Positions 1 to 7,722 of a stretch of 64,000 nucleotides of DNA are shown piece by piece. The notes beneath the pieces are model-generated. The model was given only the letters and a program-made list of their open reading frames with translations, did no database searches and was not told the origin of the DNA. Origin of the DNA: Cystobacter ferrugineus (GTDB lineage: Bacteria; Myxococcota; Myxococcia; Myxococcales; Myxococcaceae); NCBI RefSeq assembly GCF_001887355.1, contig NZ_MPIN01000001.1:1554304-1618303 (forward strand), read 5' to 3'. Each line of letters starts with the position of its first letter. Positions within the stretch are counted from its first letter, which is position 1. The position numbers and the translations under genes were made by a program.

Positions 1-1
1 G

Positions 2-553
2 GGCAGCGAGACCACCGACTCCGGCACCTGCGTCTTCGATGCCCCGGACATCGTCTCCGGGCTCGCCGGGCGCGGCTACCACACCGTCTGCATCGGCGGC
101 GTGGGCTTCTTCAACAAGCTCAACCCCCTGGGCAGCGTCCTCCCCAGCCTCTTCGCCGAGAGCCACTGGAGCCCCGAGCTGGGCGTGCGCGACCCCCGCT
201 CCACCGAGCACCAGGTCCGCCTCGCCGTGCGGCTGCTCGACGCCCTGCCACGCGAGCGCCGGGTGTTCCTCTTCCTCAACGTCTCCGCCCTGCACCAGCC
301 CAATTACTTCTACCTGCCGGGCGCCACCGGGGACTCGCGCGACTCGCACGCGGCCGCGCTCGCCTACGTGGACAGCCAACTGCCTCCCCTCTTCGCCGCC
401 CTGCGCCGCCGGGGGCCCTCCTTCTGCATCGTCTGCTCGGACCACGGCACGGCGTACGGGGACGACGGCTACTCCGGTCACCGGATCGGCCATCCGGTGG
501 TATGGACGGTGCCCTACGCGGAGTTTCCGCTGCCGGGAGAGCCCGAGTCATGA
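2..553 (+). CDS. STM4013/SEN3800-type hydrolase (5' truncated by window edge)
   Basis: The reading frame is open from the first base and ends at a TGA overlapping the next ATG (ATGA), so only the C-terminal 183 residues are present. Visible are a strand-loop ending LFLNVSALHQPNY and a later CSDHGTAYGDDG segment. A metal-binding SDHG near the C-terminus is typical of the alkaline phosphatase/sulfatase superfamily. Two radical SAM genes of the STM4012 and STM4011 type follow directly, which matches the Salmonella STM4011-STM4015 neighbourhood where this protein is the hydrolase. The substrate is unknown. The family call rests on the DHG motif and the gene order; the N-terminal metal ligands lie outside the window. 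Confidence 0.75.
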   Translation, partial: GSETTDSGTCVFDAPDIVSGLAGRGYHTVCIGGVGFFNKLNPLGSVLPSLFAESHWSPELGVRDPRSTEHQVRLAVRLLDALPRERRVFLFLNVSALHQPNYFYLPGATGDSRDSHAAALAYVDSQLPPLFAALRRRGPSFCIVCSDHGTAYGDDGYSGHRIGHPVVWTVPYAEFPLPGEPES

Positions 554-1866
554 CGCGCCTGGAGACGATGCTCGGAGGATCGCCCTACGTGGCGTACCTC
601 TATGGCTATCCGCACAAGACGGCCTACCGTCCCCTCTCGCCAGCCCCCTCGCTGGAGTCCGTCTGGGCCCGGGAGCGGCGCGAGGCCCTCTTCCTCTACC
701 TGCACATCCCCTTCTGCGAGATGCGCTGCGGCTTCTGCAACCTCTTCACCGCCGCCGGGCCCAGGGAGGACGTCGTCCAGGGCTACCTCCAGGCCCTCAC
801 GCGAGAAGCGCGCCGGGTGAAGGAGGCGCTCGGGCCCACCACCTTCGCGCGCATCGCCGTGGGCGGAGGCACCCCCACCCTGCTCGACGTGGCCGGGCTG
901 CACACCGTCTTCGACCTCGCCGAGCAGGTCATGGGCGCCGACCCCCACCGTCTCCCCGTCTCCGTGGAGGTCTCTCCCGAGACGGTGGACGCCGCCAAGG
1001 TGGCCGCCCTGCGCTCGCGCGGCGTGGACCGGGTGAGCATCGGCGTGCAGAGCTTCCTCGAGTCCGAGGTGGCCTCGGTGAAGCGGCCCCAGAAGACGGC
1101 CCAGGTGGAGTCCACGCTCGATCTGCTGCGCTCCGCCGGCTTCCCCACGCTCAACATCGATCTCATCTACGGCATGGAGGCCCAGACAGAGGAGACGTGG
1201 CTCGCCTCGCTGCGCGCCGCCCTCCGCTTCGCCCCCGAGGAACTCTACCTCTACCCCCTCTACGTCCGGCCCCTCACCTTCCTCGGCAAGAAGGCCCGGG
1301 CCTGGGATGATCAGCGGCTCGCCCTCTACCGCGCCGGCCGCGACTTCCTGCGCTCCGAGGGCTACACCCAGGTCTCCATGCGCATGTTCCGCGCCCGCCA
1401 CGCCCCCGCCGTGGACGGGCCCGTGTACCGCTGCCAGGAGGATGGAATGGTGGGGCTCGGGTGCGGGGCACGCTCGTACACCGAGCGCGTGCACTACTCG
1501 TCCGAGTACGCCGTGGGCTCGCGCGAGGTGCGCTCCATCATCGCCTCCTACAGCGAGCGGACCGAGGCCTCCTTCGGCGAGGTGGGCTACGGCTTCGTCC
1601 TCGACGAGGCGGAGCAGCGCAGGCGCCACATGATCCTGTCCCTGCTCGCCGAGGGTGTGGAGCTCGCCGCCTACCGCCAGCGCTTCGGCACCGAGGCGCT
1701 CGCGGACTTCCCGGAGCTGGCCGAGTTGGAGACCCACGGCCTCGCGCGGCGCACCCCGGAGGCGCTGCGCCTCACGGACGCGGGCGTGGAGCGCTCGGAT
1801 CTCATCGGCCCGTGGCTGCACTCCGAGCCGGTGCGCGCGTTGATGGAGGGGTACTCGTGGCGATGA
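550..1866 (+). CDS. STM4012-type radical SAM protein (HemN/coproporphyrinogen oxidase-like)
   Basis: This 438-residue protein has a radical SAM signature CEMRCGFC (Cys56, Cys60, Cys63) that would bind a 4Fe-4S cluster and S-adenosylmethionine. A GGGTPT segment near residue 105 follows, as in HemN-like enzymes, and the C-terminal third resembles the HemN tail. The ATG at 550 overlaps the stop of the upstream hydrolase and matches the family N-terminus; an earlier in-frame ATG at 502 lies inside that gene. The next gene also starts by ATGA overlap, so the three are translationally coupled. In this family the protein is not the housekeeping haem enzyme: it belongs to an uncharacterised modification cluster. 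The reaction is unknown. Confidence 0.88.
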   Translation: MTRLETMLGGSPYVAYLYGYPHKTAYRPLSPAPSLESVWARERREALFLYLHIPFCEMRCGFCNLFTAAGPREDVVQGYLQALTREARRVKEALGPTTFARIAVGGGTPTLLDVAGLHTVFDLAEQVMGADPHRLPVSVEVSPETVDAAKVAALRSRGVDRVSIGVQSFLESEVASVKRPQKTAQVESTLDLLRSAGFPTLNIDLIYGMEAQTEETWLASLRAALRFAPEELYLYPLYVRPLTFLGKKARAWDDQRLALYRAGRDFLRSEGYTQVSMRMFRARHAPAVDGPVYRCQEDGMVGLGCGARSYTERVHYSSEYAVGSREVRSIIASYSERTEASFGEVGYGFVLDEAEQRRRHMILSLLAEGVELAAYRQRFGTEALADFPELAELETHGLARRTPEALRLTDAGVERSDLIGPWLHSEPVRALMEGYSWR

Positions 1867-2756
1867 AGCTCACCGTGCTCTACCGGGGTCCGCTGTCGAG
1901 CTGCAACTTCGGCTGCGAGTATTGCCCCTTCGGCAAGTGGAAGCAGGACGACGCGGAGCTGGCCGAGGATCGCGCGGGCGTCGAGCGCTTCGTCGGCTGG
2001 GTCGAGTCCCGGCCCTATCCCGTGTCGGTGTTCTTCACCCCGTGGGGCGAGGGCCTCATCCGCCCCTGGTACCAGGAGGCCCTGGTACGCCTCACGCACA
2101 TGCCCCACGTCGAGCGGGCCGCCATCCAGACGAACCTCTCCTGCACCCTGGAGTGGGTGGAGCGCTGCCAGCCGGAGAAGCTCGGCATCTGGGCCACCTT
2201 CCATCCCGAGTGGATGAAGCGGCGGCGCTTCGTGGCGCAGTGCGAGCGGCTGAGCGCCCTGGGCGTGCGCTACAGCGCGGGCATGGTGGGCTTCCGCCGC
2301 TTCGCCGAGGAGGCCGAGGCCCTGCGCCGCGAGCTGCCCGCGGACGTGTACCTGTGGATCAACGCCGTCAAGGACGGCAAGGAGGAGCGCTACACCTCCG
2401 AGGACGTGGAGCGCTTCTCCCGAGTCGATCCGCTCTTCGCCCTCAACAACACCCACCACCCGAGCCTCGGCAAGGCGTGCCGCACCGGGGAGAGTGTCAT
2501 TTCCGTGGACGGGGCGGGCTCGGCGCGCCGGTGCCACTTCGTGCGTGAGTTCCTCGGCAACATCTACGAGCCCGGCTTCGAGCAGGTCCTCCGTCCGCGT
2601 CCCTGCGCCAAGGAGACGTGCGGGTGTCACATCGGCTACGTGCACCTGGACTACCTGGAGCTGGAGCGGGTGTTCGGCTCGGGCATTCTCGAGCGCGTGC
2701 CAGTGGAGCCCCTCTGGCGGGCTCAGCGCAGCGCCTCGCGGATCTCCCACTCGTAG
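1863..2756 (+). CDS. STM4011-type radical SAM protein with SPASM-like C-terminal cysteines
   Basis: The 297-residue protein opens almost directly with its radical SAM motif CNFGCEYC (Cys14, Cys18, Cys21). The C-terminal part carries another cysteine set (a CRTGES segment, a CHF, then CAKETCGCHIGY) like the auxiliary cluster site of SPASM-type peptide-modifying enzymes. The ATG at 1863 overlaps the upstream stop; a GTG at 1857 is an alternative. The last 34 bases overlap tail-to-tail with the minus-strand ATP-grasp gene. Two radical SAM enzymes beside an ATP-grasp and a hydrolase suggest a small-molecule or peptide maturation pathway, but no precursor peptide was recognised in this stretch. 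Confidence 0.85.
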   Translation: MKLTVLYRGPLSSCNFGCEYCPFGKWKQDDAELAEDRAGVERFVGWVESRPYPVSVFFTPWGEGLIRPWYQEALVRLTHMPHVERAAIQTNLSCTLEWVERCQPEKLGIWATFHPEWMKRRRFVAQCERLSALGVRYSAGMVGFRRFAEEAEALRRELPADVYLWINAVKDGKEERYTSEDVERFSRVDPLFALNNTHHPSLGKACRTGESVISVDGAGSARRCHFVREFLGNIYEPGFEQVLRPRPCAKETCGCHIGYVHLDYLELERVFGSGILERVPVEPLWRAQRSASRISHS

Positions 2757-3847
2757 ACGGAGAGCCCGTCGCGCCGCAGGTTGGGCAGCAGATCTCCGAA
2801 GGCGTTGGCCTCCAGGACGTAATGGTTCTGGAAGTGCGCCTCGTACATGAGATCGATGCCCACGTGCAGGCAGTCATGGGACCGCGCCACCTGGCGGCAC
2901 GTCTCCATCGCCGCCTCCAGCTCGCGCGGAGGCACCGCCTCGAGGAAGGCCTTCATGTCGCCGCGCTTGCCCCCCAGGTGCAGGTTGGTGATGGGGTGGC
3001 GGCTCTGACGGATGACGGTGAAGGCCGGCTCGCCCCGCACCATCAGCACCCGGCAGTCGAAGAAGTCCCCGCGCAGCCTCGCCTTGGGCAGGGCCCGCTC
3101 CACTTGCGAGCCCTCGCGCAGGAGGAACTCCAGGGCCGCCTCCACCCGCCCAGGCTCCCGCAGGCGGCGCACATTGAGCGAGTTGTACCAGCCGGTGTCC
3201 GTCTGCTCGAGGGTGGTGAACAGGGACTCGTCCGAGCGGCCCAGCCGGAAGATGCCCAGGCACGACGCCGAGGAGCCACACGAGAGCTTCACGAACGCCT
3301 CGCGCCAGCCCTCCTCCCGCATCCGCGTCCGCAGCGACTCCACGTCCGTGATGCCCTCCAGCGACGGCGGCACCGGAATGCCCCGCGCCGCGTACTTCCG
3401 CGAGGTAATGCGCTTGTCGAAAAGCTCCGCGATGCTGGCGGGTGAGGAGAGCACCCGCCAGCGGGGGTGCTCGGCGAAGATGGCCTCCAACTGGCGCAGC
3501 GTCCGCAGGAAGCCCAGGTGGTACTGCCTCGGGCAGAGGATGCGCCCGTGGTCCTCCGGGAGGGCGTCGATCTGCTCGGGCGTGAGCACGGCGCACCCGA
3601 GCGCCCGCGCTTCCTCGTGGCCCCGCTTCAGCAGCGCCTTCTCCACCTCGAAGCTCTCGCCCGCGGCGTCGATGCGCACGAGCCGCTCGGTGTCCGGCAG
3701 GTCCCCGAGCGCGGCCGGGTCTCGCAGCAGCTCCCGCCAGGGCACCACGTGCGCGGGAGGAAGGCCCTGGGAGGCCAGGGCCGCCTGGAAGAGCGTGACG
3801 CGCCGGTTCTCCGGATTGCCGATGAGCAGGAAAGGCGGCGCGCCCAC
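2723..3847 (-). CDS. STM4014-type ATP-grasp family protein
   Basis: This is a 374-residue protein. It has the ATP-grasp pattern: a lysine strand (AFVKLSCG, about residue 195), a central strand with RVLMVRGEP, and an acidic metal-binding tail (GIDLMYE then VLEANAFGD). The ending resembles the family's catalytic D/E-x-N signature. It should ligate an amine to an acyl-phosphate intermediate; the substrates are unknown. The start is GTG at 3847, preceded by a GGAG 6 nt away. It follows the WGR-LRR gene by 12 nt, so they form one transcript. Its 3' end overlaps the convergent radical SAM gene by 34 bp. Gene order supports the STM4014 assignment. Confidence 0.85.
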   Translation of the reverse strand: MGAPPFLLIGNPENRRVTLFQAALASQGLPPAHVVPWRELLRDPAALGDLPDTERLVRIDAAGESFEVEKALLKRGHEEARALGCAVLTPEQIDALPEDHGRILCPRQYHLGFLRTLRQLEAIFAEHPRWRVLSSPASIAELFDKRITSRKYAARGIPVPPSLEGITDVESLRTRMREEGWREAFVKLSCGSSASCLGIFRLGRSDESLFTTLEQTDTGWYNSLNVRRLREPGRVEAALEFLLREGSQVERALPKARLRGDFFDCRVLMVRGEPAFTVIRQSRHPITNLHLGGKRGDMKAFLEAVPPRELEAAMETCRQVARSHDCLHVGIDLMYEAHFQNHYVLEANAFGDLLPNLRRDGLSVYEWEIREALR

Positions 3848-3859
3848 CCGGAACTCCCG

Positions 3860-5224
3860 CTACTCGCCCACCGCCACGTAGCGGTAGTCGTCGTCCTCGT
3901 CGTAGTCGTCACGCTGGTTGCCGTGAGCCACGTGCTCGCCCAGCTTCGCCACCTGCTTCTGGGCCTCGTCCGACAAGAGGTTCTCCGTCACGTCCAGGCG
4001 CTTGAGGTGCTTGAAGGCCGCCGCGTTCGCCACCAGCGCCTCCGCGCCCTCCTTCGTCATCGTGCCCATGGACAGATCCAGCGTCTCGAGCTGGGGGAGG
4101 ATCTTCGCCCGCGGCAGCGCCTTGCACAGCTCGTTGGTGAACTCCGCGTTGCGCAGCCCCAGGTGCTTGAGCGCCGGCACGCCCTTGCCGTCGAGCAGGG
4201 GCTGGATGTCGTCCACGCCGCCTCCCGCGCCGTAGTTCTCCGAGCCGAACCACACCTCCAGCCGCTCCAGCTTCGGCCAGTTCGCCTTCACGATGGACTT
4301 GACCGCATCCAGCGGCAACCCACCCGTCTCCACGGTGAACTCACGCAGCTCCGGCAGGTTCACCTCGCCCAGCTCCAGCTCGCCTCCGCGCACCTTCAAC
4401 GAGCGCAGGCGGGGGAACGCCTTGTACACCGGCGAGATGTCTTGCAGGTGCGTCCAGGAGATCTCCGTCTCGTCCGGATACTCGAAGTCGCCGATGAAGA
4501 GCGTCTCCAGCGTGGGGCACGTCGTCCCCGCCAGCGCCTCGATGGCCTCGCTGTAGTCGTTCTCCTCGTAATCCGCCATGCCGAAGGTGAGCTCGCGCAG
4601 GAAGCGGGCCGAGGGCAGCGCCATCAGGTGCTTCACCGCCTCGGCGGAATCGAACTCCGAGTCGAAGTCTCCCCGGGCCAGGCGGGCGCTCTGGATGAAG
4701 CCGAAGCGCCACCCCACTTCCACCTCGTTGTCCTCCTTGTCCGCCAGCGCCCCCAGCAGGTACTTCTTGTACTTGCGCACCAGCGCCGACGCCTGACGCT
4801 TGAGCTTCGTGGCCTCCTCGCCCGACGCCTGATGCGCCGCGCACTGCAGGGCGATCAGCTCGCCGCGAGGGTCTCCCTGGCTCTGCAGCCAGTCGCCATA
4901 GACGAGGTAGCCCTCCACGTTGTCCGGGTCCTTCTCGATGGCCGCCTCGAGCTCCGGATTGCGTTTGGCCAGGTTCGCCGAGTCACCGCCGTCCTCGTCC
5001 TCCTCGGGCGCCTCCTGGCCCTCGGCCAGCTCGTAGCCCTTCTTCGTCTTCTCGGCGACGAGCTTGTCGTACTCGCGCTTGGCCTCGATAGGGTTGGAGA
5101 AGTTCTGCGTCTTCTCCTGGCCCTTCGTGCCGATCTTCCCCCAGCGCGTGGTGAAGCTGTTTCCCGAGAGGGTGATCTCCCAGAACTTGCTGGAGCTGCC
5201 CTCCTTGAACTCGTAAAGCGGCAT
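3860..5224 (-). CDS. STM4015-type WGR domain / leucine-rich-repeat protein
   Basis: The first 70 residues form a WGR domain: the family-defining pattern is seen as TTRWGKIGTKGQ, a fold found in PARP-type nucleic-acid-binding proteins. Residues about 105-145 contain a TIGR02996-like repeat-companion segment (AIEKDPDNVEGYLVYGDWLQ), common in myxobacteria and planctomycetes. The remainder is an irregular leucine-rich repeat with short LxxLxL strands. Length is 454 aa, and AAGGGG sits ahead of the ATG. It probably acts as a binding or recognition scaffold. It lies 24 bp downstream of the last ternary-system gene and 12 bp upstream of the ATP-grasp gene, so it bridges the two modules on one strand. 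Confidence 0.82.
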   Translation of the reverse strand: MPLYEFKEGSSSKFWEITLSGNSFTTRWGKIGTKGQEKTQNFSNPIEAKREYDKLVAEKTKKGYELAEGQEAPEEDEDGGDSANLAKRNPELEAAIEKDPDNVEGYLVYGDWLQSQGDPRGELIALQCAAHQASGEEATKLKRQASALVRKYKKYLLGALADKEDNEVEVGWRFGFIQSARLARGDFDSEFDSAEAVKHLMALPSARFLRELTFGMADYEENDYSEAIEALAGTTCPTLETLFIGDFEYPDETEISWTHLQDISPVYKAFPRLRSLKVRGGELELGEVNLPELREFTVETGGLPLDAVKSIVKANWPKLERLEVWFGSENYGAGGGVDDIQPLLDGKGVPALKHLGLRNAEFTNELCKALPRAKILPQLETLDLSMGTMTKEGAEALVANAAAFKHLKRLDVTENLLSDEAQKQVAKLGEHVAHGNQRDDYDEDDDYRYVAVGE

Positions 5225-5248
5225 GTGGTTCCCCTTGGCCTGGCGACG

Positions 5249-6670
5249 CTAGAGGAGCCCCCGCGCAAGCTCAAGCGTTGCTCCACGCCATGTGGCCCAC
5301 AGCTCCTCGCCGGGTGGCTCGGAGGACGAGGAGGGCAAGAGCCGAGGCACCGGCTGGGAGACATCGAGCAGCGACAGGCCCACCTGGGAGGGAGCGGGAG
5401 GCACCTCCTGGCCCCCCAGGAGGAGCACGTCCGCGCGGGCCCGCTTCGCGTCCTCCGCGGCCTGGGCGAGGACCGTCTCCACGCGGTCCGCCACCGTTAC
5501 CTCGGCGTTACCTCGCGCGAGCCACTCGCGCAGCAGCAGCTCGCACAGGCCCCGTTCCGCCTCCAGCCCCTCCCCCACCACCACCACCCGGAAGCGCAGC
5601 TCCTCCTCCCCCAGCCACACGGACAGCCGCCGCACCAGGCTCAACACCAGCCCCAGCACCAGCACCCCCCGCTGCCAGCGCAACCCCGCGTCCTTGACGC
5701 GTGCCTCCGTCAGCCCCGGCAGCAGCGCGAACGTCACCCGCCGCCGCCGCCGCACGACGAGGCTCTCGTCCCGCGTGTAGTAGAGCAGCTCGCCCTCCAC
5801 ATAGCGCAGGTCGAACAAGTCCAGCCCCGCGTCGTCCTCCATGTAGACGAGCTCCGAGGTGACCAGGTTCTCCAGACTCCCCACGTTGGACACCGAGGAG
5901 AAGCCGCCCTGGGGAAACGCCGCGTCATCCTCCAGGTGCGAGGGCGTCTGGCCCGAGGCGGGCTTCCGCGGACGCATCCGCTTGGGCAGGGCCTCGGCGA
6001 GCGCCTCCGCCGCCTCCACCGCCTGCTCCAGCGCCAGCCGCCGCGCCCGGCCCTGGAGCCGCTCCAGGTTCTCCAGGGTGAACACCTCCGCGTCACCCAA
6101 CAGCACCCGCGCCCTCCGGGCCGCGCCGCCCAGGGACTCGTAGGACTCGACCAGCCGCTCCACCTCCGCGCCCCGCTCGCGCAGCGCCGCGTGGCCCGTC
6201 TGGAGCAGCTCGGCGGGAGGATGTTCGAGCACCCGCCGCGCGAGCCCGGGATTCACCGCCGCGCCCCCCGTGAACCCGAGCCGCGTGAGCACCCGGGCCA
6301 CCAGGAAGGCCACGCCGCGAGGACGGAGCTCCACCGGCATGCGGGCCAGCGCGTTCACCACCGCCTCCAGCCGCGGCTCGGCGGCCAGCCGCGCGAGCAG
6401 GTGGTCCTCATAGGCACGCACCGCGGCACGCAGGGAGGGCACGGTGTCCGGCACCGGCCGCGAGGACTCGAGCGGCGCGCCCAGGGCCAGCCGCCCGAGG
6501 TCCACCACCACGCCCAGCGGAGGCAGCGCCGGAAGCTCGGCGTGGGTCGCCAGCAGCCAGGGCACGGCTTCCGCCATGGCCTCGGGGGAGGTGCCCCCCA
6601 GCCTCGCGAGGCACAGCCCCGCGCACAGCCACCGCTCCGCTTCCCCGGGTCCAAGCGGCTCCGTCGTCAT
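5249..6670 (-). CDS. vWA-like component of an FtsH/MoxR ternary system (degenerate MIDAS)
   Basis: The 473-residue protein starts at ATG 6670, overlapping the stop of the MoxR gene (ATGA). The first half is a helical region. From about residue 270 there is a predicted alpha/beta domain with strand RRVTFALLPGL, then GLRWQRGVLVLGLVL and the strand FRVVVVGEG. It looks like a von Willebrand A fold, but the usual DxSxS metal site at the first strand is replaced by LPGLT, so metal binding is doubtful. Partners of MoxR ATPases are usually vWA proteins, which fits its position. Family knowledge puts such proteins in ternary NTP-dependent conflict systems. The role here is inferred. Confidence 0.62.
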   Translation of the reverse strand: MTTEPLGPGEAERWLCAGLCLARLGGTSPEAMAEAVPWLLATHAELPALPPLGVVVDLGRLALGAPLESSRPVPDTVPSLRAAVRAYEDHLLARLAAEPRLEAVVNALARMPVELRPRGVAFLVARVLTRLGFTGGAAVNPGLARRVLEHPPAELLQTGHAALRERGAEVERLVESYESLGGAARRARVLLGDAEVFTLENLERLQGRARRLALEQAVEAAEALAEALPKRMRPRKPASGQTPSHLEDDAAFPQGGFSSVSNVGSLENLVTSELVYMEDDAGLDLFDLRYVEGELLYYTRDESLVVRRRRRVTFALLPGLTEARVKDAGLRWQRGVLVLGLVLSLVRRLSVWLGEEELRFRVVVVGEGLEAERGLCELLLREWLARGNAEVTVADRVETVLAQAAEDAKRARADVLLLGGQEVPPAPSQVGLSLLDVSQPVPRLLPSSSSEPPGEELWATWRGATLELARGLL

Positions 6671-7722
6671 GTCAGCCCGAGCAGCCGAGGCACCTTCTCC
6701 TCCAGCAGATCGATCTCCTCGCGCGTCTCTCCCAGGAAGGAGAGCAGCACCAGATCCTCCCGCTCGACGGCGCCTCCATGGAAGATCCACGCCCGCGTGC
6801 GCAACAGCCGGTAGAGTTTCACCAGCTTGCGATCGCTGATGAAGACGCCGTCCTCGCGGGTGAGCGTCTGCACCACGCGGCGGAACTCGCGCAGCAGCTC
6901 GTCGCGGAAGAACAGCTCCCGGTCGCGCAGCTCTCGCCCCTCCGGCCCCGGCTCGCGCCGGCTCATCACCAGCGTCAGGTAGCGGTGGGCCTTGAGGAAG
7001 TCCTCCAGCGTGGCGTGGCCCTCCGCCCAGGGCTTCTGGTTCAGCTCGCGCTGCGTCTGCGACTCCAGGCCCGCGTCGATGAGCTCGAGGAAGTAGCGGT
7101 CCTGCACCGGGCGGCAGGCCGCCTTCAGGCAGAAGCGATCCTTGAGCGCCCCCAGCTCCGCGTGCTCGGGCAGCTCGTTGGTGGCGGCGAAGAGCACCTT
7201 GAGCCGCACTGGTTGGGGCGCGCCGTCCTGGTAGAACTTGCGCTCGTTGATGACCGTGAGCAGCGCGTTGAGGATGGCCGAGCTGGCCTTGAACACCTCG
7301 TCCAGGAAGACGAGCCGCGCCGTGGGCAGCTTGCCCCGCTCGCGCCGCATGTAGCGGCCCTGCCGCAAGAGGTTGATGTCGATGGGGCCCAGCACCTCCG
7401 AGGGCTCGGTGAAGCGCGTGAGCAGATACTCGAAGTAGTCCTCGTCCCCGATGCGCAGGGCGTCCTTGAACTTGAGCACCAGCTCGGACTTGGCCGTGCC
7501 CGGCGGACCCACCAGCAGCAGCGGCTCCTGCGCCACCGCCGCCACCGTCATCAGGTCCACCAACGTCTGCTTCCCCACGAAGTGCCGCCCCAGCGAGAGC
7601 CGGAAGCGGTTGATGCGCTCGCGCAGCGCCTGGGACTCGCGCGAGAGCGCCTCGTGGGACAGCTCGGTGATGGGGTCGACGGCGCTCCGGCCGTCCGCGG
7701 GCTCCCGAGTGGGAACGCTCAT
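6667..7722 (-). CDS. MoxR-family AAA+ ATPase
   Basis: This 351-residue protein has Walker A GPPGTAKS (residues 72-79), Walker B LVFLDE (137-142) and sensor-like FAATNELPE (178-186), the MoxR/RavA signature set. The frame extends upstream to 7785, but ATG 7722 overlaps the stop of the preceding gene (ATGA) and gives a normal N-terminus. MoxR ATPases remodel partner proteins through vWA adaptors. The gene directly downstream looks like such an adaptor with a degraded metal site. It is the ATPase arm of the ternary operon, with translation coupled on both sides. Confidence 0.9.
   Translation of the reverse strand: MSVPTREPADGRSAVDPITELSHEALSRESQALRERINRFRLSLGRHFVGKQTLVDLMTVAAVAQEPLLLVGPPGTAKSELVLKFKDALRIGDEDYFEYLLTRFTEPSEVLGPIDINLLRQGRYMRRERGKLPTARLVFLDEVFKASSAILNALLTVINERKFYQDGAPQPVRLKVLFAATNELPEHAELGALKDRFCLKAACRPVQDRYFLELIDAGLESQTQRELNQKPWAEGHATLEDFLKAHRYLTLVMSRREPGPEGRELRDRELFFRDELLREFRRVVQTLTREDGVFISDRKLVKLYRLLRTRAWIFHGGAVEREDLVLLSFLGETREEIDLLEEKVPRLLGLT

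Noticed and set aside
550..1866. Housekeeping coproporphyrinogen III oxidase (HemN/HemW)
   Set aside because: The neighbourhood and N-terminus fit the STM4012 group; haem function is not indicated.
3467..6814. A 1115-codon plus-strand frame
   Set aside because: Antisense shadow of the WGR-LRR and vWA-like genes; His/Leu/Arg-rich without domains.
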